Shown: one piece after another, positions 1 to 9,122 of the stretch
Layout of the letters: each line of letters begins with the position of its first letter
Numbering within the stretch: position 1 is the first letter of the stretch
Origin: Thermodesulfobacteriota bacterium
Lineage (GTDB): Bacteria > Desulfobacterota_D > UBA1144 > Nemesobacterales > UBA2774
Assembly (NCBI GenBank): GCA_040754335.1
Contig: JBFMCV010000001.1
Coordinates: forward strand, 248,001-312,000
Direction of reading: 5' to 3'
Length of the DNA: 64,000 bases
Translations under genes and position numbers: made by a program
Notes under the pieces: model-generated
Told to the model about the DNA's origin: nothing
The model's input: the letters and a program-made list of their open reading frames with translations, nothing else
Databases searched by the model: none

Positions 1-24
1 GAGCAGCCGAGCTCACTGTCCGCG

Positions 25-885
25 TTAAGTTTGTATCTCGGCGCCGCTGCATTCTTGGATGTCGTCGCGGAATTCGAGCTTGTAGTCCTTTCGGTCTGTT
101 ACGTTGGGGAAATCGAGCCCGTCGACCGGGTAGGTTCTTTCGGACGATCTCGTCGGTTCTTGATTGAGCCTCTTGTTTTCGAACGTCATCTCTACCGTGT
201 CGGGTATGCCGCGCTCGTCAATCACACCGCCGTTGTTGATATGGACATGAACGATGTCGAGTGATTTTTCAAGGTTGCTCACGCTTCTACAGACATCTTC
301 GAGCATAGTGTCGACGTGGTGAAACTCTACAGCAATCCCTGTAATCCTATCGAAGTAGTCCTCAAGTCCGGGAAGTGATTGGTACTCCCATCCTTCTATG
401 TCCATTTTGATAAAGACACTGGCTGTCGAGGGTATCCTGGAAAATATTTTATTGAAATTAGTTTGAGATACCGGGTCATCGCCTATTGCTTCCATGAAGT
501 GTTTTCTGTTGCCTGAGAAAAATACTCTGAATCTCAAGGGACGTAATATTTTAGATAGTGAAAACCGCCTTAAGTGATCGAGGCGCGGACGACGCAGGAA
601 TAAATTCACGCTTTTAACTGTGTTCCTCGTTAGTTGAGTGGCGCTTATACTATGGTCGTAGCAGTGGACAGGACACCGCTTTCGCTTATGAAAATCCTCC
701 TCGAAAGTCCAATCCGTCCCTACTCCGAGGCCGACTAGGAAATCCGTATTCCTGATTATACTTTCTGTAACTACATATCCTCCGTCGTTTCTCGATCCGA
801 GCCTCACGACATTGTCGCGGTGACGCGGCTTCCATGAGGAAGGGAGGTACGCCACATATTGGCTATCGGCTTTAATATCCATCAT
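25..885 (-). CDS. FkbM-family SAM-dependent methyltransferase
   Basis: 286 aa. A glycine-rich stretch at about residues 50-58 (VGLGVGTDW) fits the SAM-binding loop. The block IKMDIEGWE at about 159-167 is the hallmark of FkbM-type methyltransferases, which usually O-methylate sugars of surface glycans or small secondary metabolites. No signal peptide or membrane segment is seen, so it should be cytoplasmic. The ATG at 885 has no clear ribosome binding site. The substrate cannot be inferred, because the neighbours in the window are unrelated and the downstream context lies outside it. The family call is firm and the function within the family is open. Confidence 0.75.
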   Translation of the reverse strand: MMDIKADSQYVAYLPSSWKPRHRDNVVRLGSRNDGGYVVTESIIRNTDFLVGLGVGTDWTFEEDFHKRKRCPVHCYDHSISATQLTRNTVKSVNLFLRRPRLDHLRRFSLSKILRPLRFRVFFSGNRKHFMEAIGDDPVSQTNFNKIFSRIPSTASVFIKMDIEGWEYQSLPGLEDYFDRITGIAVEFHHVDTMLEDVCRSVSNLEKSLDIVHVHINNGGVIDERGIPDTVEMTFENKRLNQEPTRSSERTYPVDGLDFPNVTDRKDYKLEFRDDIQECSGAEIQT

Positions 886-1184
886 AATGATTACAATATA
901 TAAGCGTTATGCTTTCGGTCAATAGCGGGACATAAAGCTTCTGACTAAAATGAAGGGTCTAGAAATTGGAAGGCAAGGGAGGAGAGAGCGTCTGACAATT
1001 TGGAAGTCTCATTAATTCTTGCATATGCGGAATGCATGAATTCTTTTTTCAACAGCAGAGCGATTTCCGGTCTTCTTAGGCTTTCCGGCGGCCCGGAACA
1101 ACAGTTTACTCTCCTTTCGGTTTCCCTCTATTGATACTATAATTAGCCGGCAATACCAACCTTTAACACCGGAGGCCAGAAACC
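886..1184. other. Intergenic region between divergent genes
   Basis: About 300 bp between the methyltransferase (minus) and the bicupin (plus). A TATAAT match at 1138-1143 could be the -10 of the bicupin promoter, but no good -35 sits 16-18 bp upstream. A ribosome binding site (GGAGG, ten bases before the ATG) precedes 1185. Nothing else is recognised. Confidence 0.3.
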
Positions 1185-2279
1185 ATGGCGAAGTCCGCAT
1201 CTAAGAAATCCAAGAAGGGTAAGGGGAATTCTGTTAAGAAATCATCGAAGGGAAATGCGTTACGGTTCACATACGACCTCGAGGGTCAGAAGCCCGCAGT
1301 ATGGAAGGCCGGGAATTCCAAGGAGGTCTCCGTAAGGGAGCTGCCCATATCGAAGGGGATCGCGGGCGTGTCGATGCGGCTCAGGCCTGGCGGCATACGG
1401 GAGCTCCACTGGCACGCGATCGCGGCCGAATGGGGGTTCTTCATAACCGGAAATGCCAGGGTTACCGTTCTCAACCCTGACGGCCAGTGGGATACTCAGG
1501 AGTACGGCCCCGGTGATATTTTCTTCATACCCATGGGGCACGCCCATTATATCGAAAGCATCGGAGGGGACGAATGCCATTTCATACTTGCGTTCAATAA
1601 CGGTGCCTTCAACGAATTCAGCACGTTCAGCGTTACGGCGTGGATCGCACAGACTCCGAAAGAAGTGCTGTCGAAAAATTTCGGACTGCCCGGGAAGCTG
1701 TTCGATAAGTTTCCCAGGAAAGAGGTCTACATGGCTCTGGGCGAGATCCCCGGGAAAAAGGCGCTCGGGCAAAGGGGGCGGCAGAATACGGCGAGACTCG
1801 GGCACAAGTTCCCGCTCCGGGCACAGGAGGGGAAGGTCTATCCGGGAGGGACCGTGAAGATGGCCGACGTCAGCAATTTCCCCGTCTCTGATAATATGGC
1901 CGGGGCATTGATGACTCTCAAGCCGGGGGCGCTTAGGGAAATGCACTGGCACCCGAACGCAAACGAGTGGGGATACCTGCTCGGGGGCAAGCTCAGGATC
2001 ACGCTTTTCGCGGCTGATGAGGGATCGCTGACGGAAGAGCTTGGGCCGGGAGAGGTGTTTTACATACCCCAGGGCTGCGGCCACTATCTTGAAAATGTAG
2101 GGGACGAGGAAGCGGAGATACTGCTGGTATTCGATAACGGCGCGTATCAGGAAATAAGCATATCCGAATGGATCGCGGATACGCCTCCCGAAGTCGTTTC
2201 GGCGGTTTTCGGAGTGTCCGGGAAGGTAATCGGGGAGCTCCCGAGAGAGGAGGTTTTTATCTCCGCAGGGAGCCGCTGA
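1185..2279 (+). CDS. Bicupin, oxalate decarboxylase family
   Basis: 364 aa with two cupin domains. Domain 1 carries H75, H77, E82 and H121. Domain 2 carries H254, H256, E261 and H300. These are the usual Mn ligands of bicupin oxalate decarboxylases (OxdC), which convert oxalate to formate and CO2. The loop after domain 1 reads NEFST (143-147) and aligns with the SENST lid of Bacillus OxdC, so the lid glutamate (E144) that separates decarboxylase from oxidase activity is kept. Instead of a secretion signal the N terminus is a Lys/Ser-rich tail of about 23 residues, which suggests a cytoplasmic enzyme. The start is supported by GGAGG upstream. Oxalate as substrate is inferred from the family. 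Confidence 0.8.
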   Translation: MAKSASKKSKKGKGNSVKKSSKGNALRFTYDLEGQKPAVWKAGNSKEVSVRELPISKGIAGVSMRLRPGGIRELHWHAIAAEWGFFITGNARVTVLNPDGQWDTQEYGPGDIFFIPMGHAHYIESIGGDECHFILAFNNGAFNEFSTFSVTAWIAQTPKEVLSKNFGLPGKLFDKFPRKEVYMALGEIPGKKALGQRGRQNTARLGHKFPLRAQEGKVYPGGTVKMADVSNFPVSDNMAGALMTLKPGALREMHWHPNANEWGYLLGGKLRITLFAADEGSLTEELGPGEVFYIPQGCGHYLENVGDEEAEILLVFDNGAYQEISISEWIADTPPEVVSAVFGVSGKVIGELPREEVFISAGSR

Positions 2280-2295
2280 AATGCTGCCTGCAGTC

Positions 2296-3003
2296 TCAAT
2301 AATTGAGCAGCAGGCTCCTTACGACGTTGAACGAATTCCTCGCGACTACAGGCAGGAATTTATTGAAGTCGGCGGCGGCCGTCCCGTCCGCTCTATCGGC
2401 GACTGTCCTCACTATTATGAACGGCATCTTATTGAGAGTGCAGACCTGCGCGATGGAGCCGCCCTCCATCTCGATCGCGTCCCCGTGGAGCTCTTCAGTC
2501 AGGTATTTGTGCTCTTCCGTCTCTTTCGTCGTCATGAACTGGTCTCCCGTCAGTATCGTACCCGTAATAACCTTGTTGCCACTCAGCTTTGTGCCGCCCG
2601 CAATATTAAGCAGAGTCTCGTCGGCCTTGAATTCCCTGAGATGCGTATAGGGTATTTCGCCGCGCGGGAAGCCGAGCGCCTCGGCGTCGAGGTCGTACTG
2701 GATGCAGGTTTTGCTCAGAACGACGTCCCCTATGTCGAGCTCGTGGTTTAGCGCTCCGGCGACGCCCGTGAATACGACGGCGCGGGGCGCGAACTCGTCT
2801 ATCAGCCTCTCGCATACCATAGCCGCGAAGACCTTGCCGACCCCTGATTTCACGATGACCGTGTCTTTATCGAAGAGACGGGACTCATGGAATATTATTC
2901 CGTTCCAGTCCGTTTCTCTCTTGATCTCCGCGTTCTCGAGATAATGTTTTATCTCGATGTCCATGGACCCGATTATGCCGATTGTTTTCCTGTGACTGCC
3001 CAT
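2296..3003 (-). CDS. mtnN: 5'-methylthioadenosine/S-adenosylhomocysteine nucleosidase
   Basis: 235 aa. A PNP/UDP-phosphorylase-superfamily protein of MTAN type, which hydrolyses MTA and SAH to adenine plus the thioribose or ribosyl-homocysteine. E17 (in GSMDIE) matches the N-terminal catalytic glutamate. The block IEMEGGSIAQVC matches the substrate-binding MetGlu segment, and the aspartate in RTVADRAD matches the catalytic acid. The length is normal. It converges on the bicupin gene with 17 bp between stops. The paralogous futalosine hydrolase activity cannot be excluded from sequence alone. Confidence 0.85.
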   Translation of the reverse strand: MGSHRKTIGIIGSMDIEIKHYLENAEIKRETDWNGIIFHESRLFDKDTVIVKSGVGKVFAAMVCERLIDEFAPRAVVFTGVAGALNHELDIGDVVLSKTCIQYDLDAEALGFPRGEIPYTHLREFKADETLLNIAGGTKLSGNKVITGTILTGDQFMTTKETEEHKYLTEELHGDAIEMEGGSIAQVCTLNKMPFIIVRTVADRADGTAAADFNKFLPVVARNSFNVVRSLLLNY

Positions 3004-3049
3004 TGGGATTTATTACATCAGTTCCGCACGTATTGGAGCGGAGAACGTT

Positions 3050-3583
3050 CTACTCGGGACTTATCTCGTACCACATGTTCGTCTGATAACCCTGCTTGTC
3101 GACTTCCGCGAACGACTTGCCGGCAACCGGGGTTGCGCCGTCGCACTTCCACTCGTATATCGTCGAATGGCCGGTCACGTACATCGGAATGAAATCGGAG
3201 CCCGCGTTTTCCTCGCAGTAATCTTTCATCGCCTGCGTCGGCTCCTTGTTCACGTCCGCCTTTTCCTCGCACGGTATGTTAGCCCCGACGTTGCACGCAT
3301 AGACTTTCCCGTCCATGCAGCGCCAGTACGTCCCCTTGATGAACGTGTCGAGAGGGGCCGACTCGGGCGAGCCCCACGCCTTCTTTAACGCTACCGCTAT
3401 TGATTCGGGCACCGGAGGGCCCGTGTATTCCTTGCCCGGTGTGTCGATCGTGCCGACGTCCTTGCAGTAAGCAAACGGGCTGTCGTAGATCTTTCCGGCG
3501 GTCTCGTCAGCGCCGCATGAAAGCGCGGTCAGGACCGACAGGGCGGGAAGCGTCAAAATTAACAGGATGAAACGGGTTCTCAT
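3050..3583 (-). CDS. Cys-rich exported protein, probable lipoprotein, unknown function
   Basis: 177 aa from the ATG at 3583, chosen over the upstream ATG at 3613 because AAAGGAGAGG directly precedes it. A hydrophobic signal peptide ends in TALSC, an acceptable but not ideal lipobox. The mature part has several cysteines (in YCKD, WRCMDG, ACNVG, PCEEK, YCEEN, WKCDG) that could form disulphides in the periplasm. No enzyme motif is recognised. It is divergent from the six-haem lipoprotein at 3696 with about 110 bp between, so the two may share regulation. Function unknown. Confidence 0.7.
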   Translation of the reverse strand: MRTRFILLILTLPALSVLTALSCGADETAGKIYDSPFAYCKDVGTIDTPGKEYTGPPVPESIAVALKKAWGSPESAPLDTFIKGTYWRCMDGKVYACNVGANIPCEEKADVNKEPTQAMKDYCEENAGSDFIPMYVTGHSTIYEWKCDGATPVAGKSFAEVDKQGYQTNMWYEISPE

Positions 3584-3695
3584 ACTCCTCTCCTTTAAAC
3601 AGGAATGTAACAATTATAACGCAAGCGGCTGACATTCTAAATCGCTGAATGCACTGTCTATCTTATTATTACATACGGCTATATAATTGAACGGC

Positions 3696-6600
3696 ATGAA
3701 GGTAACGGCATTGCATATATACGCTATATCGGTCTGTTTGATAGCGTTGATTGCTTGCGATGAAAGGCACGGCGGAAATACGCTCCCTACCGACCCGAAG
3801 GAATGGGTATGCAAGAACTCCGAGATCGGGCCGACGCCCGAAGAAATAGAGCAGTTCTGTGCCACTGCCGACCGGGGGCTTCCCGCTCCGGATTTTCTCC
3901 GTAACCCCCCTCCTATCTCCCGCCTCGGCGATAAGAACGTCTACGACACCCAGATGCAGGATTTTCTGAGAGCGAAAGGATACGCAGGCGAGCTCGGCTG
4001 GCCGGGCGATTTGAACTGGCGCCTAACAGGCCCCTACGTCGGTCCCATAGGGAGCGGCCAGGCCTACGGCGTTCACCCCGCCGTCAGACTGTATTATTCC
4101 CCGGAACTGATTGAGTGGCTCTGCGGCGGCAGGGAGGGCGAGATCCCCGACGGGGCCGTCATCGTGAAAGAGATGCATTCTATAAACGAGTCCCTCGACA
4201 TATCGATCGACTCCGAAGGTTGCATGGTGATCAACGCCGGCGTCGAGCCCGAGTCCTGGACTATAATGGTAAAGCAGCGGGATGAGGCGTGGGACGGCTG
4301 GTACTGGGGGAATTATATAATTGAATACGACCCGCCCACGTCAAGCTGGCAAGTCGGCAATCCGCCGATCTTCGACATATCCGCCGTCACGAGCGAGGAC
4401 TTCTTCGGCGGCGAGATCACGCCCGCCGAGCCCAACCCGCTATGGTACCCGACGGGTTACGTGTACGAAAGCGGGAACAAGATACCGGACGTCGTTCCTG
4501 CGTCGAGCGACTACGGGAACTACTGTATTAACTGCCACGCATCGGCCGAAAGCGAGCAAACTTTTTCCTCGCTCGACAATTTACTGACACCTGGATTGAG
4601 ATATAAACACTACGGGCCGCTCGAAGCGGACGAGAGCATGGACGGCGGCCTCGATGCAGAGCCGGTCTATATAGCCGGGCGTACCGCGCCCCTTTATATT
4701 AAAAACGGCCTACGGGCTGATGGGGAGGTCGACAATTACGATTCGCCCTTCTCGAAAGCGCTTCCCGAGCCCGCCCCCGGATTCCTCGAATTTTACGACC
4801 AGCTCGGTATGGTGACTTTCCCTGATGTGTGGGATCTCCGCCTGCCAGCGGAAACCTACGACCACATAGTATCAGGAGGCGGCGGACCCCAGGATTTTAT
4901 CACCTCGGACCAGTGCGAGGGGTGCCACGACGCGTCGTTTTCGAACTCATCCATCCCGAACATGATGCTCGAAGTAACGGAGCCCGACGGCACCAAGTAC
5001 GTCAACCTCTCGCCTTACGGCGAGTGGAAAGCCTCGCCGATGGGCCTCGCCGGGCGCGACCCGGTCTTTTTCTCCCAGCTCGAGAGCGAGACGAACAACC
5101 TGCCCGAGTATACGGAGTGTATCGAATCCACGTGCCTTCACTGTCACGGCGTCATGGGGCAGCGCCAGCTCGCTATCGATACGGAGGGTCAGAATGACGG
5201 AGGCTGCAAGAGCCTCTTCGTGATCGAGCCTTCTCCGCAGGTCCCCTTCGGTAAACCTTTCACGCTGGACATGGTAACGAAGTGGCCCGGCTCGGAAGAC
5301 AACGAATTTCAGAATTACGGAGCGCTCGCCAGGGACGGCATATCCTGCAGCGTGTGCCACCATATATCCGAGACGAATCTGGGACGGGAATCCTCATTTA
5401 CCGGGAACTTCGTCACGGGTCCATCTGACGAGGTCTACGGGCCTTACGAAGACTCGACGATAATCCCTAAGCCCATGGACAACGCCCTCGGCATCACTCC
5501 GAAGTTCGCCGATTATTTCGTGAGCGGCGACCCGTTCAGCTCGCATATCTGCGGGAGCTGCCACAATATCCTGCTCCCCGTCTTCAGCAACGAGGGCGAA
5601 ATACTGGGAGCGAGCTACGAGCAGTCCACGAACTTCGAATGGCTGAACAGCCAGTTCGGCACGAGCGGTGAAAACTTCAAATCATGCGCGGACTGCCACA
5701 TGCCCGCTCACTATAAAGGGGAGAAGCTTTCTTTCGAGATAGCTAACATAGAGTCCGACGCGTTCGCCCCCACGACGGACCGTCTGCCCGATGAAGAGAT
5801 CGCCCTTACCGAGCGCGACTACTATGCCCGCCACTCGCTCCACGGGCTCAACGTTTTTCTAAACGAAATGTTCCAGCAGTTCCCCGTCATACTGGGGTAC
5901 CGGCAGATAGGCGTTATGACCGGCACATTCAGCGTGCCGCCGCTCATTACCGGAAGGGACTCGATGGTCGGGATGGCACGGAACGAAACCGCGGAGATCA
6001 GCGTCGAGACCCTCGAGATAACGCCCGCTGGCGAGCTCAGGGCCGTGGTTAAGGTAACGAGCCTTGTGGGACATTATCTCCCGACAGGAGTCGGATTCAG
6101 GCGCATGTTCATCGAGTTCCTCGTCCGCGACGCGGATGGAAATGTGCTATGGGCTTCCGGGCGTACGAACGATCTCGGCGTTCTGCTCAAAGGCACAACG
6201 GACGAGGTGCTTCCAAGCGAAGAGCCGCTCATCAATCCAGACACGTTCCAGCCGCATTACCAGACGATTACGAGCGACAACCAGGTGCAGATATACGAGG
6301 AGGTCGTCGAGGATTCGGACGGAAACGTCACGACGAGCTTCCTCAGGCGTGTAAACGAAGTAAAGGACAACCGCATAAGGCCCAAGGGCGCTGACCCCGA
6401 GTTCTTCGCCAATCCCGCCCTCTCGCCGTATACCCAGCAGCTGGCGGTGCTCCACGGCGAGGAGAGGTTCGACCCCTATTATACAAACACAGCGCTCACG
6501 GGCTCGGACGTTGTAGAATATTTAATCAGCCTCGACATCGAGACCCTCGGCCGTGTGCACGACGTGCAGGTTACGCTCTATTATCAGGCGATCCCGCCTT

Positions 6601-6779
6601 CATATCTCCAGCAGAGGTTCCAGGACGCAAGCGCCGGCCCTGCCGAGAATGACGAGATAAGACGGCTCTACTACATTACGAGCCACCTGAACGTTGACGG
6701 CACCGTCGACGGTGAGGGCGGGCAGGCAATAAAGGACTGGAAACTTTTCCTTGTACGCGTAGTGAAAGCGATCGACTAG
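3696..6779 (+). CDS. Six-haem lipoprotein: cytochrome P460 domain fused to multihaem cytochrome c
   Basis: 1027 aa from ATG 3696; a TTG three codons upstream is possible. The signal peptide ends in the lipobox LIAC (Cys21), so it is predicted to be a lipoprotein. Residues of about 125-300 look like a cytochrome P460 domain: a GAVIVKEMH-type strand, a WDGWYW segment, and the closing CINCH at 277-281. Five more CXXCH sites follow at about 407, 480, 551, 619 and 664. The last 350 residues have no haem motif and look beta-rich. P460 proteins oxidise hydroxylamine or NO in nitrifiers and methane oxidisers, and the haem chain could pass electrons on. The domain fusion is seen; a role in N-oxide or other redox chemistry is inferred. 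No membrane anchor other than lipid is visible. Confidence 0.8.
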   Translation: MKVTALHIYAISVCLIALIACDERHGGNTLPTDPKEWVCKNSEIGPTPEEIEQFCATADRGLPAPDFLRNPPPISRLGDKNVYDTQMQDFLRAKGYAGELGWPGDLNWRLTGPYVGPIGSGQAYGVHPAVRLYYSPELIEWLCGGREGEIPDGAVIVKEMHSINESLDISIDSEGCMVINAGVEPESWTIMVKQRDEAWDGWYWGNYIIEYDPPTSSWQVGNPPIFDISAVTSEDFFGGEITPAEPNPLWYPTGYVYESGNKIPDVVPASSDYGNYCINCHASAESEQTFSSLDNLLTPGLRYKHYGPLEADESMDGGLDAEPVYIAGRTAPLYIKNGLRADGEVDNYDSPFSKALPEPAPGFLEFYDQLGMVTFPDVWDLRLPAETYDHIVSGGGGPQDFITSDQCEGCHDASFSNSSIPNMMLEVTEPDGTKYVNLSPYGEWKASPMGLAGRDPVFFSQLESETNNLPEYTECIESTCLHCHGVMGQRQLAIDTEGQNDGGCKSLFVIEPSPQVPFGKPFTLDMVTKWPGSEDNEFQNYGALARDGISCSVCHHISETNLGRESSFTGNFVTGPSDEVYGPYEDSTIIPKPMDNALGITPKFADYFVSGDPFSSHICGSCHNILLPVFSNEGEILGASYEQSTNFEWLNSQFGTSGENFKSCADCHMPAHYKGEKLSFEIANIESDAFAPTTDRLPDEEIALTERDYYARHSLHGLNVFLNEMFQQFPVILGYRQIGVMTGTFSVPPLITGRDSMVGMARNETAEISVETLEITPAGELRAVVKVTSLVGHYLPTGVGFRRMFIEFLVRDADGNVLWASGRTNDLGVLLKGTTDEVLPSEEPLINPDTFQPHYQTITSDNQVQIYEEVVEDSDGNVTTSFLRRVNEVKDNRIRPKGADPEFFANPALSPYTQQLAVLHGEERFDPYYTNTALTGSDVVEYLISLDIETLGRVHDVQVTLYYQAIPPSYLQQRFQDASAGPAENDEIRRLYYITSHLNVDGTVDGEGGQAIKDWKLFLVRVVKAID

Positions 6780-6809
6780 AAATATCAGCCGGGGTGTTGC
6801 ATCATCAAC

Positions 6810-7157
6810 TTGAAAAATAGCGCTACGGGAATTAAGAAAGGCCTGCAGTTCGTCAAAATACCGGCCATAACCCTGCACATTGTTCTCTTCTGGTTTCTGT
6901 CAGGCGGCTGCTCTCCGGGGCCGGACGACCCACGTGAGGACCTTATCGCATATTGTGTCAGGGAATGCGTTATTGAAACATCCGACTCCGAGATATGCGA
7001 TACGCGGTGTAAATGCGCTGTGAAAAATCTCGAAGAAGAGACCACCGCTCAGGAGCTCAGGAAAATAGCAAGCGGAATTACGAAGAACGATGATACTACA
7101 AACGAATTTGTCGTTAAATTCAGGGACGCCTTCAAGAAGTGTACTAGTTTTGAGTAA
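6810..7157 (+). CDS. Small Cys-rich lipoprotein, unknown function
   Basis: 115 aa. The only reasonable start is TTG at 6810, with a weak GGGGTG upstream and no ATG before the signal peptide. The hydrophobic segment ends in LSGGC, a plausible lipobox. The mature part holds a paired cysteine pattern (CVREC, then CDTRCKC) typical of helical hairpins braced by disulphides, followed by a charged helical tail. It starts 30 bp after the six-haem lipoprotein and is probably in the same operon. It could be a partner or chaperone of that protein. This is inferred from position only. Confidence 0.6.
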   Translation: MKNSATGIKKGLQFVKIPAITLHIVLFWFLSGGCSPGPDDPREDLIAYCVRECVIETSDSEICDTRCKCAVKNLEEETTAQELRKIASGITKNDDTTNEFVVKFRDAFKKCTSFE

Positions 7158-7209
7158 GGCTTGGTTTGAATGTCTGGTGGGGTTGGAAGAGGGTTTTCAA
7201 ACCAAGCCT
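7157..7209. repeat. Long inverted repeat overlapping a stop codon
   Basis: AGGCTTGGTTTGAA at 7157-7170 and its exact reverse complement at 7196-7209 form a 14-bp perfect stem with a 25-nt loop. The left arm shares its first base with the TAA stop of the upstream lipoprotein. No T-run follows, so it is not a classical intrinsic terminator. It could be a transcript-end stabilising hairpin or a REP-like element. Confidence 0.6.
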
Positions 7210-7687
7210 CATTCTGGTTTCGCTTTAATAATAACAAGTTGTTGATGGTTCTTCAAGTACTTCTTTAAACATATTTATAAATTATAAGAAATCCGGACCG
7301 TTAGCTTGACGAAATATTCTACTAGAGCTTTCAAATTCAGCCTGATTTCCGGAACTTACGGGGCTCGAATCTTATATGCCTGCACTCTTGGGATCTATTC
7401 CTAAAGGAGCGGATTAGCTTGAATTCATCTATCTCATGTCATATTTGAGATTTGTGAGAATTCGATGAGGATTATTCATAAAAGGGCGCCGCAGTTAATT
7501 GCTGTCACTCAATAAACTCAGAATGAGCATAAGGGCGTTGCGGTTAACGATATGCTCGGCGCGAATTCGGTAACAGGTTGGAATGGTCGGTTGTCCAGAA
7601 TACGTCTCGCCTTAAATCTCAGGCGAAACGTCACGTGCTGACGATCATGTATAATAGTGCCTCTTATAGGCGTTTGGTCGTTAATAC
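7210..7687. other. Gene-poor AT-rich stretch with short direct repeats
   Basis: No convincing gene is seen. An imperfect direct repeat of 17 bp (AAGGGCGYYGCRGTTAA) occurs at 7482-7498 and 7531-7547. The six-base palindrome CACGTG lies near 7633. No terminator or promoter could be assigned with confidence. Confidence 0.35.
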
Positions 7688-8050
7688 ATGGTCCAGGTTA
7701 TTTTTATATCTTATGTATTGTTTGTGATATTTCTCAGTCTGATCCCCGGCCCGGGTATAGGCGGAGGGCAGTATCTGGATAAGATTGCCCACGCGATCTT
7801 CTACAGCGTCATGGGCGTCCTGGCGTATATCGCATTCGAGACTGTGTGGAAGAGGATTATTATTTTTATTTTTATATTCCTTCTTGGAATATCTCTCGAA
7901 TTTTTCCAGATATATGTTCCCGGAAGGGGCGCCTCCGTGTATGACGTCCTCGCGAACACGTCGGGACTCATCCTCAGCTTTCTCCTCTGCTGGATATATA
8001 CGCTGATCCCGGACACCCCGCCGCCGGGGGCCGGAGAGACCCGCGAATAA
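7688..8050 (+). CDS. VanZ-like membrane protein
   Basis: 120 aa, mostly hydrophobic, with about four membrane-spanning segments. It has the VanZ-family landmarks: LDKIAH near residue 30, an LEFFQ segment, then P-G-R-x-A-S-x-x-D-x-x-A-N before the last helix. VanZ proteins are linked to teicoplanin resistance, but most homologues are uncharacterised envelope proteins. The start ATG at 7688 lacks a visible ribosome binding site. The family call is good; the role is unknown. Confidence 0.75.
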   Translation: MVQVIFISYVLFVIFLSLIPGPGIGGGQYLDKIAHAIFYSVMGVLAYIAFETVWKRIIIFIFIFLLGISLEFFQIYVPGRGASVYDVLANTSGLILSFLLCWIYTLIPDTPPPGAGETRE

Positions 8051-8123
8051 AACACGCCGCGTGTTCATGTTCGGTTTAAATGTATTGAAAGTGCGCAGGG
8101 TCCGGCCGGCACGGTCAGCCGTA

Positions 8124-8960
8124 TTAATAAGCTCCGTTGAGAATTGGTATGCATTCGTCCGGCAGCCTGGCGTGAGAGGTCTTGCCTGATCTCGGTTGAG
8201 GTCTTATTCTGCCGTCATCCCTGAACCAGCCGTCGAGCTCGCTTCCGCACCCGTCGTCGAACATGTTGAGCGGCTCCTGTGTTTCGCAGAGCATGTTACC
8301 CGGAGGACACTTCAGGCGGACGTGGAAATGCCCGTCGTGTCCGTACCAGGGTCTCACTTTTCCCAGCCACTTCTCGCCCGGATGGTTCTGACAGAGTCTC
8401 CTCTTGATGATCGGGTTCACGAATATCCGGTCGACCCTCTTGTCCGAGGCGGCGGTCTTTATTATCTCCTCGATCTTTACGTCCCATTTGAAGCCGTCTA
8501 TTGCCGTCTGATCTTCATTGAGGACCGATTGCGGATAAATATGCGCCCTCTCCGTTAGCGTAAGCTGTCTCCTGAGAGCTATCGGGTGCTGCCAGAAAAG
8601 TATATCGGCGTCGAGTCCGATCTGGTGACTGCTGTGCTCATCGTACATGGGTCCCCCTGTCCTTTGCGCGACGTCCCCGATGAGGAGTATGGCTTCCAGT
8701 TGTTCACTGACGGTCTTTGCGAGGGATTCGATGTATTCGATCATCGCGGGATTGGCATAGTATCTCCCCCTGCCTAACCTTATGACCTGGAAGCCTTCAC
8801 CGCTCGCGGGCAGTGGTGCGGCGTTCCTTATGCACCCGGCGGTGTAGGAGCCTATGGACTCCGTGATCGCCGACTCCGCGGCGGCCGAATTGCGGAGACA
8901 CGACCCGCTGACTATAAGAATAAACACGACCAGACGTATAAAGTTCGGATATCTTGCCAT
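8124..8960 (-). CDS. mepA: Penicillin-insensitive murein endopeptidase MepA
   Basis: 278 aa with an N-terminal signal peptide. The core motifs of the LAS-type zinc peptidase are present: HQIGLDAD (the His and last Asp are zinc ligands), RIFVNPIIK, and WYGHDGHFHVRL with the third zinc His. MepA cleaves D-Ala-mDAP cross-links of peptidoglycan in the periplasm. Length and motif order match the family. Extra cysteines near the C terminus fit the disulphides known in MepA. It is transcribed toward the VanZ-like gene and is not in an operon. Confidence 0.9.
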   Translation of the reverse strand: MARYPNFIRLVVFILIVSGSCLRNSAAAESAITESIGSYTAGCIRNAAPLPASGEGFQVIRLGRGRYYANPAMIEYIESLAKTVSEQLEAILLIGDVAQRTGGPMYDEHSSHQIGLDADILFWQHPIALRRQLTLTERAHIYPQSVLNEDQTAIDGFKWDVKIEEIIKTAASDKRVDRIFVNPIIKRRLCQNHPGEKWLGKVRPWYGHDGHFHVRLKCPPGNMLCETQEPLNMFDDGCGSELDGWFRDDGRIRPQPRSGKTSHARLPDECIPILNGAY

Positions 8961-9122
8961 ATTGAATGTACAGGGTGCGCATGGACGGCTGATTTCCGCC
9001 GTTACAGCGCTTTATATATCGAGACACGATATATGCCGGGAATTATACATGAATCCGGAGAGTCTTAAAGTGTGTCCGTCCGGCGTCCCCGATATGGAGA
9101 TGAACAGCCCTTGAAAATATTA

